From: Immersiella caudata
Taxonomy: Eukaryota > Ascomycota > Sordariomycetes > Sordariales > Lasiosphaeriaceae
NCBI GenBank assembly: GCA_030512335.1
Contig: JAULSU010000004.1
Span: 4,526,001-4,590,000, forward strand
Direction: 5' to 3'
Length of the DNA stretch: 64,000 bases
Position numbers and translations under genes: made by a program. Positions 1 through 10,731 of this stretch are shown one piece after another. Below the pieces are notes generated by a model that saw only the letters and a list, made by a program, of their open reading frames with translations, was not told the origin of the DNA and ran no database searches. The first letter of the stretch is position 1. Each line of letters begins with the position of its first letter.

Positions 1-95
1 GGTGGTCAGTTCGGGTTCACTGTTGATGTCTTTGCGGCTGGTGGCAGCGAGACGCGAGATGATCGCATACTGCGGGGTCTCAGCGGGGGACTCAC

Positions 96-153
96 CAGGC
101 AGCGGCGGGAAGAGAACTGCGAGAAGGGCGAGGAAGCAGTCGGTGGAGCACAT
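96..153 (-). CDS. Pmp3/UPF0057-type plasma-membrane proteolipid, first exon (partial)
   Basis: Read on the minus strand, an ATG at 153 opens MCSTDCFLALLAVLFPPLP and runs into a GTGAGT donor at 95. The Cys-rich start and the LFPPLP turn are typical of the roughly 55-residue Pmp3/RCI2 peptides, two-helix plasma-membrane proteins linked to membrane potential and salt tolerance. The intron is phase 1, so the next codon would begin with G, which fits the Val that usually follows PPLP. No credible acceptor is seen before the window edge, so the second exon lies outside. The call rests on the short N-terminal motif alone but the match is close. Confidence 0.7.
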
Positions 154-1083
154 TGCGCCCGTGTGTTTAGGTTGCGAAGATATCGAGAATCAGGTCACAA
201 AGATTGCAGAGGATGGTTTGGAGATTTTGGAGGTGGAAGAGGACGGTGGAATTGGTGATTCCCTTTGGAGGGCTGAAATGGGGTGATGCAAGTCAGGCCA
301 GGGTCCATTCAGGTCACGCCTCAAGGCAAGCTTGCGTAATGCGCATGCGACTCTCCACTGCTCCGCTTTTCGCCGTCATCCGCCGCAAGCAACGGCTTTT
401 GAGATTGAGGGTTAGGGTTCACCTGCCCAGATGTGCAGCTTTTCGAAATGAGCCATATAACGTTGGACTCTAGGGCCATTTCTCTTCAGAAGCTTTTGAG
501 AAGCCAGGGTTTTCATGGCGCAAAATTTAACTGGTCCTGAGACCGATGACTCGACGCAGCAGCTGTGGTCGCAGGACACGGCGGGAGGCAGTGCCTGGGA
601 ACTGATAAGATAACGTTCGCACTGTCAACAGAGTGGTTGTCGGATGGTCAGAGCTATGTCTTTTTTCTCTTCTATCCATCACAAGCCCTGAGAATTGCAC
701 TAGTACGAAGACTCCATATTGATGAAGTTTTAATTGTCCTTCTTTCCACCCGAGATTTTGGATGTCAGGTTGTCGTGTTTTGCCCAGTCTCACAGTGGGC
801 GGGGCACGGAACCGTCCGCAATTCCGGCGCGACCGAAAAAGTTGCTCCACAACACGCTTCGCAACTTCTTTTGGCTAACCTTGCGCGCGCAACAGGTAGG
901 CTCAACCACAACACACGCCTGCGACTGCCACCACAAGGCCTGCGACTGCCACTACGACGCCCTTGACTATCACCAACACTCCTACCATAATTCCAACGAC
1001 GCCTCCCACTGCCACGACGAGTCCTTCGACTGCGGCGACGACCCCTTTGACTACCACGGCGACGCCTGTGGCCAGCCGCCACG
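154..1083. other. intergenic region between the Pmp3-like gene and the helicase
   Basis: This should hold the promoters of two divergent genes. From about 903 to 1078 there is a degenerate repeat of ACN/GCN triplets that in one frame would read as a Thr/Ala/Pro-rich string, but that frame has no ATG. A 120-codon ORF from an ATG at 734 overlaps the helicase start in another frame; it could act as an upstream ORF only if transcription starts before 734. No other gene is seen. Confidence 0.5.
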
Positions 1084-4000
1084 ATGGATGATCTAGAGTC
1101 CCTCGACGTCCTCTCGCTCGTGGCGAAGGTCACTTCGGAAGTGCAGAACCACTTGGGCATAAATGACAAGACCGTTGCCGAGTTCATCATTGCCCAACGA
1201 CTTGAATGCGAGACGGTCAAAGAGTTTGGGGAACGGCTTGCCGGTTTTGGCGCACCCCCTAGCTTAGTCGACAGCATCGATCGGCTTGTCCTGGCGATGC
1301 ACCCAAAGTTCAAAGGGAAGCGCAACGAGGAACGACAGTACGCCTCCACCGAACAAAAGCCCGCGGTGTTCAAGGGCCTTACGATCCCGGACAAGGATGT
1401 AACGACGGCAGACGAAGATGCGATCGACGACGCATTGGCACTGCTCGAAAACCTCGAGCCCAAATCGACAAAGGCTAAGCAGAATAGCGAAAGGCATTCG
1501 AGGAAACGTAGTCGGACCCCCGACGGCTACCGAGACGAGTCGAGGCGGAAGCGCAAGGGCAATTACCGGTCGCGGTCAAGGTCTAGAGGAAGGAGGAGGT
1601 CGGCCTCCCCGCCACGGGGGAGGCGTAAGAATGGATACAGAGATGCAGACGACGATATGTTTCAACGGCCGCCTCCCGTTGAGCTCGACGACTCCCCAAC
1701 ACTCGGCAAGGTCTACGAGGGACACGTTACCGGTGTCAAAGATTTTGGAGCCTTCGTGAACCTCCACGGAGTAAGGGGGAAAGTTGACGGTCTGATACAC
1801 ATCTCCCAGTTTGGGCAGCGCGTCGACCACCCGTCAGACGTTGTGAGCCCTGGCGACAACGTAAAGGTCAAGGTCATCAAAATCGAAGGGACACGCATCG
1901 GCTTATCGATGAAGGAGGTGGACCAAGAGACTGGGTTGGATTTAGCCCCTCAGCTGAAGCTTGGGTCGGGCGCCAACATGGAGGCACTTGGCGGGCGTGG
2001 GAGGGGCGGCACCGGGTTAATGGAAGCGCCAGTGGGGTCGTTCCAGGCGACTGCTGTGGCCAGACAGCACAAGAAGAGGATGACTTCCCCTGAGCGGTGG
2101 GAAATCCGACAGATGATTGCTGCCGGTATCGCCAAGGCATCCGACTACCCTGATCTCGAGGAGGAATACAATGCGACGCTCAAGGGCGAGGGACAGATGG
2201 ATCTGGAGGAGGATGTCGACATCGAGGTCCGAGACGAGGAGCCGCCGTTTTTGGCCGGACAAACCAAGCAGTCGCTGGAGCTGTCCCCTATCCGTGTGGT
2301 GAAAGCGCCGGATGGGTCGCTGAACCGTGCAGCTATGGCTGGTACGGGTTTGGCGAAGGAGAGGAAAGAGCTGCGGCAGTCCGAGACGGAGGCGAAGGAG
2401 AAGGAGTCCAAGGTTGACCTGTCATCACAATGGCAAGACCCCATGGCCAAGCCGGATCAACGCGTGTTTGGGAGCGACCTGCGGAAGCGTGCCCAGGCAA
2501 CCCAAGACACTCCAGACGCTGTGCCCGAATGGAGGAAAGCTGTCGCGCCCAAGGACAAGTCCCTGGGCAAGCGAACTAACATGACGATAAAAGAGCAACG
2601 CGAGTCTTTGCCTGTCTACGCTTTCAGGGGTCGGCTCATCGAGGCAGTCAGGGAGAACCAAATCCTCATCGTAGTCGGTGAGACCGGCTCCGGCAAAACG
2701 ACACAGGTCACCCAATACCTCGCCGAAGCCGGATTTACGAACAACGGGATGATCGGTTGTACGCAGCCCCGTCGTGTCGCAGCTGTATCCGTTGCGAAGC
2801 GTGTGGCGGAGGAAGTGGGCTGTCAACTCGGCCAGGAGGTCGGCTACACCATCAGATTCGAGGACGTGACGAGTCCAGCAACCAAGATCAAGTACATGAC
2901 AGACGGCATGTTGCAGCGAGAGATCTTGATAGACCCCAACCTCAATCGATATTCGGTTATCATGCTTGACGAGGCCCACGAAAGGACGATCGCGACTGAT
3001 GTTCTTTTCGCCCTGTTGAAGAAGACGATGAAGAAACGGGAGGACCTGAAGGTTATCGTCACGAGCGCCACGCTCGATGCCGCCAAATTCAGCGAGTACT
3101 TCAACCAGTGCCCTATCTTTACGATTCCGGGACGAACATTCCCCGTCGAGATCCTCTACTCTCGTGAACCGGAATCCGACTATCTCGATGCTGCCCTTAC
3201 AACGGTTATGCAGATCCACCTTACAGAGCCCGCCGGTGATATCCTGCTCTTCTTGACAGGCAAGGATGAAATCGACACGAGCTATGAGATCTTGACCGAA
3301 CGGATGAAAGCACTGGGGCCCAATGTGCCGGAACTCCTGATTTTGACAGTTTATGCTGCTCTCCCTACCGAGAGGCAGAGCCTTATTTTCGACCCAGCAC
3401 CGCCGGGCAGCCGTAAGGTTGTCATCGCCACAAACATTGCCGAGACTTCCATCACCATCGATCATATCTATTACGTGGTGGATCCCGGCTTCGTCAAGCA
3501 GAACGCCTACGATCCCAAGCTCGGTATGGATTCGCTGGTCATCACACCCATCTCGCAAGCTCAAGCGAACCAGAGAGCTGGTCGTGCTGGCCGAACGGGG
3601 CCAGGAAAGTGTTTCCGTTTGTACACCGAAGCCGCCTACCAGTCAGAAATGCTGCCCACGACGATTCCCGATATTCAGCGCCAGAACCTGTCCCATACCA
3701 TTCTCATGCTCAAGGCGATGGGCATCAACGACCTTCTCAGATTCGACTTCATGGATCCCCCACCGGTCAACACCATGTTGACAGCTCTCGAGGAGTTGTA
3801 CGCGTTGGCGGCTCTTGATGACGAGGGTCTTTTGACCCGAATGGGCAGAAAGATGGCCGACTTTCCCATGGAGCCGTCCTTAGCCAAGGTGCTACTCGCC
3901 TCGGTCGAAAAGGGCTGCTCAGACGAAATGGTGACCATTGTAGCCATGCTCAACCTCCAAAACATCTTCAACCGCCTGAAAGAAAAGCAAACGCAAGCGG

Positions 4001-4608
4001 ACCAGAAGAAGGCAAAATTTCACGACCCCCACGGCGATCATCTCACGCTGCTCAACGTCTACAACTCGTGGAAGAACAACGGGTACTCCGACCCGTGGTG
4101 CCGGGAGAACTTCATCCATCCACAGGCGATGCGGCGCGCCAAGGAGGTACGGGTCCAGATTGTCCAGATTATGGACCGCCACCGCCATCCCCTGGTCAGC
4201 TGCGGCCGTGAGATGGACAGAGTCCGGAAGGCTCTTTGCGCCGGCTTCTTCAGAAACACGGCCCGCAAGGATCCACAGGAGGGATACAAGACGCTGATCG
4301 AAGGCACGCCGGTCTACCTGCACCCCAGTTCAGCGCTATTCGGCAAGCAGGCTGAGTGGGTAGTTTACCATACCCTCGTGCTCACTACGCGAGAGTACAT
4401 GCACTACACGACGAGTATCGAGCCCAAGTGGCTGGTTGAGGCAGCGCCTACCTTCTTCAAGGTGGCGCCCACGGACAAGCTGTCGAAGCGTAAAGCAGCT
4501 GAGAGGATCCAGCCGCTGTATAATAAATACGCCACCGAGGATGACTGGCGACTCAGTGCGCAAAAGAAATCTGGGCGTTCCGGTGGCGGCGGTGGGACGT
4601 GGGGCTAG
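1084..4608 (+). CDS. DEAH-box pre-mRNA splicing helicase, Prp22/DHX8 type
   Basis: A 1174-residue intronless ORF. The order of parts is that of Prp22/DHX8: an N-terminal helical segment starting MDDLESLDVLSLV, an Arg/Ser-rich stretch (about 140-185), an S1 RNA-binding domain (about 205-280: GKVYEGHVTGVKDFGAFV), then a DEAH helicase core with GETGSGKT at 532-539, DEAH at 629-632, SAT at 661-663 and QRAGRAGR at 830-837, followed by the HA2 and OB-fold regions. Prp22 acts in the second splicing step and releases mature mRNA from the spliceosome. The start has a good context (CCACGATGG) and the conserved N-terminus begins there. All core motifs are intact and the length is normal for the family. 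Confidence 0.96.
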   Translation: MDDLESLDVLSLVAKVTSEVQNHLGINDKTVAEFIIAQRLECETVKEFGERLAGFGAPPSLVDSIDRLVLAMHPKFKGKRNEERQYASTEQKPAVFKGLTIPDKDVTTADEDAIDDALALLENLEPKSTKAKQNSERHSRKRSRTPDGYRDESRRKRKGNYRSRSRSRGRRRSASPPRGRRKNGYRDADDDMFQRPPPVELDDSPTLGKVYEGHVTGVKDFGAFVNLHGVRGKVDGLIHISQFGQRVDHPSDVVSPGDNVKVKVIKIEGTRIGLSMKEVDQETGLDLAPQLKLGSGANMEALGGRGRGGTGLMEAPVGSFQATAVARQHKKRMTSPERWEIRQMIAAGIAKASDYPDLEEEYNATLKGEGQMDLEEDVDIEVRDEEPPFLAGQTKQSLELSPIRVVKAPDGSLNRAAMAGTGLAKERKELRQSETEAKEKESKVDLSSQWQDPMAKPDQRVFGSDLRKRAQATQDTPDAVPEWRKAVAPKDKSLGKRTNMTIKEQRESLPVYAFRGRLIEAVRENQILIVVGETGSGKTTQVTQYLAEAGFTNNGMIGCTQPRRVAAVSVAKRVAEEVGCQLGQEVGYTIRFEDVTSPATKIKYMTDGMLQREILIDPNLNRYSVIMLDEAHERTIATDVLFALLKKTMKKREDLKVIVTSATLDAAKFSEYFNQCPIFTIPGRTFPVEILYSREPESDYLDAALTTVMQIHLTEPAGDILLFLTGKDEIDTSYEILTERMKALGPNVPELLILTVYAALPTERQSLIFDPAPPGSRKVVIATNIAETSITIDHIYYVVDPGFVKQNAYDPKLGMDSLVITPISQAQANQRAGRAGRTGPGKCFRLYTEAAYQSEMLPTTIPDIQRQNLSHTILMLKAMGINDLLRFDFMDPPPVNTMLTALEELYALAALDDEGLLTRMGRKMADFPMEPSLAKVLLASVEKGCSDEMVTIVAMLNLQNIFNRLKEKQTQADQKKAKFHDPHGDHLTLLNVYNSWKNNGYSDPWCRENFIHPQAMRRAKEVRVQIVQIMDRHRHPLVSCGREMDRVRKALCAGFFRNTARKDPQEGYKTLIEGTPVYLHPSSALFGKQAEWVVYHTLVLTTREYMHYTTSIEPKWLVEAAPTFFKVAPTDKLSKRKAAERIQPLYNKYATEDDWRLSAQKKSGRSGGGGGTWG

Positions 4609-5631
4609 ATAATGTTAGGCCTGCTGGGAGCATACCTTAGCCCTATAGCTAGAATTTTGATACCCTGATCTGTTTATTTTAACCCGTTTCCTTGGTGCGC
4701 TAATGTCTGAGCCGTAAAGGTAACACGAATTTCCAACTTTCTCGCACGCATCACCGTTGACTGTTCGACGGCAGACCGTGAATCGGGACTTGCCTTCTAC
4801 TAATAACCATCGGCAACGAAATCACCCCAGAATGCAGAACCAAAAAAATCCGTAGAGACCGTAATTCAGAATTGAAATGGGGATGCCCGGTTGGACACAG
4901 CGTCCTCATTGTCAATAATATAAGCGTTTGGAAGACGGCGACGAGGTGCCGATCAGGAGGTGAAGCCACCCCTCTGACGCCCCAACAGCTTGACTCCTCC
5001 GGAACACACCCCTAGGCCATGCCCGATTTTTTGCGTTGAAAAAAATGAGTGCTACTTTGAGCTATCAAAGGGCAGTCTTTGTGAGTTTGAGTTGGGATGA
5101 ACGCCGTGCAACTTTTAGTCGCGTTCAAGTTGGACGGCTCGTTTACGGTTCTTCAAAGTTTCTGCCAGCTCTAATGAGACTTGCCTACCTAACCCCTAGT
5201 TGGGCAATTTTGAACGTGGTGGGGCGTTATATTCCCTGATAGTTTTGCCATCGTGCCTTCCCCTCATAGTCACAAATTCGAGTCGACTAAAAATTTCGCC
5301 ACAGTTTTTTCAATTCTGGCACGAGCAGCCCTCGTCTGCAACTTTCGTGTTCCGACGGGAGCTGGGATCAGGCAGCCCCAAAGCTTGGCTTGGCTGCTGT
5401 GTGACGCGACTCAACTTAACTTGACATTCGATGTGCCACACCTCATTCCTGGCGACATCACGGGTGCGCCTCAGCCGCAGGCAGTGCTGACGGCACAAAT
5501 GCCGATGGGTCGCATACCGCTTCACGCCGAACGAGGGCTGGCGGGGCTACAAATGCCAGACCGCATCTTTGTCGAGGAAGAATCTATGGGATCAATCTCT
5601 CCAACCCTATTGAGCCTCTCTGACATCAACA
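4609..5631 (+). other. intergenic, no gene seen
   Basis: About 1 kb between the helicase stop and the oxidase start. Only short overlapping ORFs occur and none shows a recognisable domain, signal peptide or splice continuity. It presumably holds the helicase 3' end and the oxidase promoter. Confidence 0.5.
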
Positions 5632-7401
5632 ATGTCATCCCTCCTCTGCTGCCTCCCGGTCCGCCGCAAACCCGGCGACAGCCCCTCCCCAACCGACAAC
5701 GATTCTGATCCAGACCCAATCCAATTCATCACCAACATCCTGTCTCACCTCGAACAAGACCCCAACGACAAATCCTCTCAAAAGAAAATCGAAGACCAGC
5801 TCCAGGCTCAACCCAACGCCGTCTTCTCCGCCCTCAAGCAAGAAGCCAACCGCCTCCCACTCCCCGAAGTCCAGTCCACCGTTGTACCCCTCTCTGCGCC
5901 CTCCCCGACCAGCACAGCCGACAAAGACTGGGTCAACTCCGTCGGTGAGCAGCGCTGCACCCCGCTGAAGAAAGTCAAGCCGCAAACTTTGCGGGAACTC
6001 GTCAGCATTATCAATGACGCTCGCGCTAACAAGCAGCGCGTCCGCGCCGTTGGATCCGGCCATGCCTTTTCGGACGTCGCCCGCACTGACAACGCCGTGC
6101 TCGTTGATTTGGTCCTGCTAAATGACATTGACGCGATCGATGCTACAACGGTGAGGTCGCATGCGCGGGATCTTGCACCGAGGTTGTTGCAGGTGCAGGC
6201 GGGAGTCATGCTGCGCACTCTCAAGACGGAGTTGGATCAGCGTGGTTTGGCGCTGGTGAATATGGGGGGCTACGATGGGCAGAAGCTGGGAGGGACGTTG
6301 TCTACCGGCACGCATGGCTCGGGGATCACGTTTGGGCCGATGGCGAGCCAGGCGAGGGCTATTGTGCTGGTTTCGGAAATGGGGGTGGTTTATCAGATTG
6401 AGCCGGGCGGTGGAAAGGGAGTTACGGATCCGGAGAAGTTCTCTGGGGTTATTCAGGGTGTGTCAGTGGTGTTGAAGCAGGATGATGATTGGTTTTGGGC
6501 GGCGCAGGTTGCAATGGGTTGTCTGGGGGTGATTTATGGGTATATTTTTGAGGTGGCGGATGCTTTTGTGGTGAAGGAGCAGAGGCGGTCGACGACTTGG
6601 GAAGAGATCAAGCAGGAGCTTGTGCCTGCGAAGTGGCAACCCGTGGCGCCGATTGTAGCGGCCGTTGATCACTTTGAGTTGGTTCTCAATCCATATACCC
6701 GCTGGTTTAGGAACGCCTGCGTCAAGATTGAGCGGACGAGGCTGCCCAACGACACGCCAGTATCGGGTGAGCGGCAGGACTGGCTCGAGGCGCTGCTCCA
6801 GCAGGTCGCTATTCAAAAAGCACCGGATCTGGTGGCGTTTTTGATCAAGATTCCCTTCATCAGCCCGCTGGTGATCGATCAGGCCATCATGACGCTGGTG
6901 TATGACGAGCCTTATATCGACAAGAGCTTCAACGTTTTCAGCCTTGGTTCCGCTAACGAGATAAAGGGCATGGCCTTGGAGCTGCACTGCGACGCCAAGC
7001 AGTGTGTGCCTACTATCGACAAGTTGCTAGGGGTCTTTCAGGAGCAAGCACTCAGATACATGTGGTATATGGCCGGTCCGCTGGGCATTCGCTTTGTTGC
7101 GCCATCCGACGCCTTTCTGGCTCCTCAGTCCGGCAGGATGACCTGCACCATCGAGTTGGCCATGCTGGTTGGGCTGAAGACGGGAAAGGACCTAGCCAAG
7201 CACGTCAAGGAGAGAATGTGTACCCCTGACACGTCGTCAGTGAGAGTGCATTGGGGGTTGGATATGGATTTCATCACGGCAGCTGACGTTCGGGGGTGGT
7301 ATGCGGACTTTGACAAATGGCACGACGTTTATAAGCGGTTGAACACGACTGGCATGTTTTCGAACAAGTTTACCGATAGGGTGGGTATTAGCATCAACTG
7401 A
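5632..7401 (+). CDS. FAD-linked sugar-lactone oxidase, D-arabinono-1,4-lactone oxidase family
   Basis: A 589-residue single-exon ORF. The FAD-binding (VAO/PCMH) half shows VGSGHAFSD, where His144 occupies the usual site of covalent flavin attachment, and GGTLSTGTHGSG. The C-terminal half ends with the HWG motif (540-542) and a TDRVGI end typical of ALO/GULO enzymes, which oxidise aldonolactones to (erythro)ascorbate with H2O2 release. The N-terminal 90 residues, beginning MSSLLCCLPVRR, are Ser/Pro-rich and precede the catalytic domain; the paired Cys near the start could be acylated, which is inference. Yeast Alo1 has about 526 residues, so the extra length is this extension. True ALO and broader family members cannot be separated here. 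Confidence 0.85.
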   Translation: MSSLLCCLPVRRKPGDSPSPTDNDSDPDPIQFITNILSHLEQDPNDKSSQKKIEDQLQAQPNAVFSALKQEANRLPLPEVQSTVVPLSAPSPTSTADKDWVNSVGEQRCTPLKKVKPQTLRELVSIINDARANKQRVRAVGSGHAFSDVARTDNAVLVDLVLLNDIDAIDATTVRSHARDLAPRLLQVQAGVMLRTLKTELDQRGLALVNMGGYDGQKLGGTLSTGTHGSGITFGPMASQARAIVLVSEMGVVYQIEPGGGKGVTDPEKFSGVIQGVSVVLKQDDDWFWAAQVAMGCLGVIYGYIFEVADAFVVKEQRRSTTWEEIKQELVPAKWQPVAPIVAAVDHFELVLNPYTRWFRNACVKIERTRLPNDTPVSGERQDWLEALLQQVAIQKAPDLVAFLIKIPFISPLVIDQAIMTLVYDEPYIDKSFNVFSLGSANEIKGMALELHCDAKQCVPTIDKLLGVFQEQALRYMWYMAGPLGIRFVAPSDAFLAPQSGRMTCTIELAMLVGLKTGKDLAKHVKERMCTPDTSSVRVHWGLDMDFITAADVRGWYADFDKWHDVYKRLNTTGMFSNKFTDRVGISIN

Positions 7402-8069
7402 CGCACCCTGAGTCTTGACGCAGATGCGGGATGCAAGTCTCAGCCCTACCGGAACCCCGGATTTCAAGATGCTGCTTCTTTCGGGAGATCGATTGGACCG
7501 TCTTGGCTTATCAGTGTGTTCGTCGCAAGCACGGCAATGAATTTCTTGGGGGCTCGGACTTCTCGGACTCTGAGCTCTGACAGTATGCAGCAATCAAACA
7601 ATCCCGCAGGGCGGCGATTCTGCGAGAGATTTTAGGCCAATGTCACTGGTGTTGGAACAGGAGAAGGCTTGGCAAATGGCAGGGGGTCATGGTGGTTTCG
7701 TTTTCGTGTTTCTGTGCTGCGCCGCGCTGGGGATCGATTTGACCACGCGATGTCGCTCCTTGGCTTCCAGGGGGGCTGAGCACCGGTTCAACGGCATACT
7801 TCTTGCTTCAAGGGGCTTAGGGCGGCAGCATGAACAGCTTTGGGGGGTAAAGCGCTGATGCACCGCCGATCCTGTACTTTTTGGTCTGCAATCTATTCAG
7901 GGGTTCGGCGTGCAGAATAATGTCACATCTATGCCGGGCACTTTTGCAACGGTCGCGGCACGAAGCGTCGGGTCCCTAACCGCGTTGATGGGTTTTCTCC
8001 AAACTCTCACCTTCACTCTCATCCTGATAGCTTCCTCGACGTCACCCCGATGCTGCCGAGAAGAACACC
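7402..8069 (+). other. intergenic, no gene seen
   Basis: About 670 bp with only short unsupported ORFs, presumably the 3' flank of the oxidase and the promoter of the membrane-protein gene. Confidence 0.45.
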
Positions 8070-10187
8070 ATGGCCGACTCGGTCGACGTTTACATTGGCA
8101 CATGGCTGAATCATTCCAGCAATGTTCTCACCCTCACCCTTCGGGACAAGGAGGCCGCAATCCTCGCCGCGGCTCTGGTCATATTTGTCGGCTTCGTGGC
8201 CAACCACGCATGGAACATCCTGAAGTTCGTTCTGCACCAACTGCGAACAACGCGCGTCGCCAAAAATGAGCTGCATCAACAACAGCAGATTGTCCTCCGG
8301 AACAGCGCCAACCATGTCCACGCATTCCTGCTCATGACGCGTCTTGCATTCGGATGGGGAATCACCAAGCGACGAGTGAGCAAAATGGCGGCGTTTAAGG
8401 GATCCATCTTCCTGATGGCATTGACTCTGGTGGGATCTCTGGGGTGGGCAGCTGTGCAGGTGTCTTTAGCCGTCGTGTGGACGGCAGCGGGGGACCAGTT
8501 CTTGGTCATCCCGAATCGCTGTGGATGGATCCCAAGGTATGGAAATGTTTCGACGCCAGAAGCCCAAACATACTACGATTTCATCAAGGGCGGTCTGGAC
8601 ATGGCGAACACATATCAGCTGCAGTGTTACCGTCACCGGAATGAGAGCGGCGCAGACAACAAAAGGTGCGGCTCCTTTCCCGTGCCGCACCTTGACTGGG
8701 TCGGCACGGATACCGATTGTCCCTTTGGCAACAAAGACCTTTGTGTCGCAACGAATTCAACCCCTTTTCGCATGGATTCAGGATATATCAACTCTCAGAC
8801 TCATCTCGGCGTCAACACTGTGCATCGAGACTCGATCGACTATCGGTACATCGCCACCTGTTCGCCCTTGGTGCCCGACTACAAGGTTTTGAAGAACGGC
8901 TCCCTGTTTTATTACTATGGCAATAACACCGACATTGAAGAGGACTTTCCCGGCGAGAGGGCGACGTGGATACACAACATAACAGGGAGGACCGACGACA
9001 ATCACTACAACCTCTGGTGCGTATATCCCTCCTTCGTGAAGTAAGGGCAGACGTTGACCAGCAAGAGAAGGCCCTTTAGCTTCGTAGTGGATAAAGAGTT
9101 CAGAAACCTCCGTCGAGACTGGCGGGCCAACGCATCCATGATTCCTGAAGACAAGTCGGCATTCACCATGTCCATCTTCTTCATCACGGCTGGCCAGATG
9201 TTTTACGTCGGGCAGAACTACGACCCCATCTTCTCGACCAAGTCCAAGTCCGGTCGCGTCATCAACGAAGTCCCGGCCTACACGCCGGAGAATCCCATGA
9301 CCATCCTTGGCTGCATCGAGGAGCAAGAAATCTGCAACCCTTCGGAAACGGGACCCAACCGATGCATGATGGTTTCTCGAAATGCCGAAAATGCCACAGT
9401 CATCGAGCGCCTCAAGCTCAACCCCGCCCAGGCATCGACAACTTTGATCCTCCGCAACGAACTCGAGAAGAACCTCTTCCGTAACTATGTCAACTACCTG
9501 TCTCCTCAGCTCCTAGCAACCACCAGTCTTGTCCGCGGGACCCGCACCTACTTCCAATACCTCTCCTTTCCCAGAGACTACTGGCGCACCGAAGTCTCTC
9601 GCTGGTTCGACATCAACCTCATCATGCTCCAACATGCCTTTGTCGATTACGTCACGGGTCCTGAAGACCCTGCGGCGATTGCGCTGGTTGAAGGGCCGGA
9701 TGATAACACCAACACAACCGAGCAAATCCGGGCCGAACTCCACAGGGGATGTCAACGGCAGATTGTGCGGAATGTCAACGGGGCGAGGAACTTCAACCTT
9801 CGGGCGATTCTGTTTGTCGTCGGGCCGGGCTTCGCGATCATGTTGTTGGGATTTACGATCGACTCGCTTGCGGCGTGGGCACAGGGGCTGCTTAGGAAGG
9901 GAGAGGCGAGGAGAGCGCTGTGGGTAAAGGATGATATGTTGCAGCCGAAAGGGGAGAGCGAGGATGACGGATACGAAAGAGTATTGTTGGGGGGCGTTGG
10001 TGGAGGGGGTGGATGGGTTTCAGGGGCGGAGGGGCAAGGGGGAGGTGTGTGGGCAGGCACGGAGTACACGGGCTATAATGGGGCCCATCAGCAGGACCAG
10101 GTGAAGGTGCCACTGGTTGCTGCCGCGCCGAGGGACGGGGGGAGGGATCCGTATAAGTCTCCCGGGTTCGTGTATAGTCCGGGATAA
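8070..10187 (+). CDS. large fungal membrane protein of unknown function, two exons
   Basis: Exon 1 is 8070-9016 and exon 2 about 9071-10187, giving 687 residues. The frames join across an intron that starts GTGCGT at 9017; the branch-like TTGAC lies at 9054-9058, and the AAG ending at 9070 keeps a Trp codon in phase. A CAG ending at 9061 is an in-frame alternative but sits only a few bases past the branch. The protein has hydrophobic segments near residues 28-50 and 110-145, a long extracytoplasmic-looking region with Cys and N-x-S/T sites, a further membrane helix near FNLRAILFVVGPGFAIMLLG, and a Gly-rich cytoplasmic tail. I do not recognise a named family. Confidence 0.75.
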
Positions 10188-10731
10188 TATGGCTGGTAGG
10201 AATCGAGTGCATGTTTGGGATGCCCAGTTTGGTATATTTGTAAGGGTTCTAGCCAATGATTCTCAGTTACCTATCCGACAGAACGGATCCGGGCCGCGGC
10301 TCCGCTTTGAAGCCATTCACAACTCTAGCGAGAGCTGGCTCTCTTCGCGCAATATGCACCGATCGCGGGACGGCCCAAGCTCTCGAAATGCAGCCACGAG
10401 GTGGCACTTCGTGTTGTTGGCAGCGGCTACTGGCTGCCTGGGGAGGCATACGGCAAGGTGAACCAAAGGGAGAGGGCATGGGCAGTGACTGGTAGGATTT
10501 GGTCCAATAAGCCATGCTCGTCTTTCCATCAACCCCACCTTGACTGCAGCTTAAGAGGGGTTGACACCCATCGTAGCTTCCGGCCTGAGGTTTATCTCTC
10601 TCCAGCCATCGTAGCTTCCAGCTCGCCCATCACCCGAGGCTCTCGCAATCCACTCTCTTGGGAACTCCCGGTCGACTGCACTCACAACCAGCGGAATCTT
10701 TACATCCTGTTGCGCCCTAGTCCAGTCCGGC
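10188..10731 (+). other. intergenic, no gene seen
   Basis: About 540 bp between the membrane-protein gene and the NACHT gene, with no supported coding region. It is the likely promoter of the NACHT gene. Confidence 0.4.

Noticed and set aside
903..1083. Thr/Ala/Pro-rich reading upstream of the helicase, as a possible wall-protein fragment
   Set aside because: There is no ATG and no stop-delimited gene structure; it is a degenerate triplet repeat in the 5' region.
2425..3564. A 379-codon minus-strand ORF inside the helicase
   Set aside because: It lies wholly opposite conserved helicase motifs; its openness follows from codon bias on the other strand.
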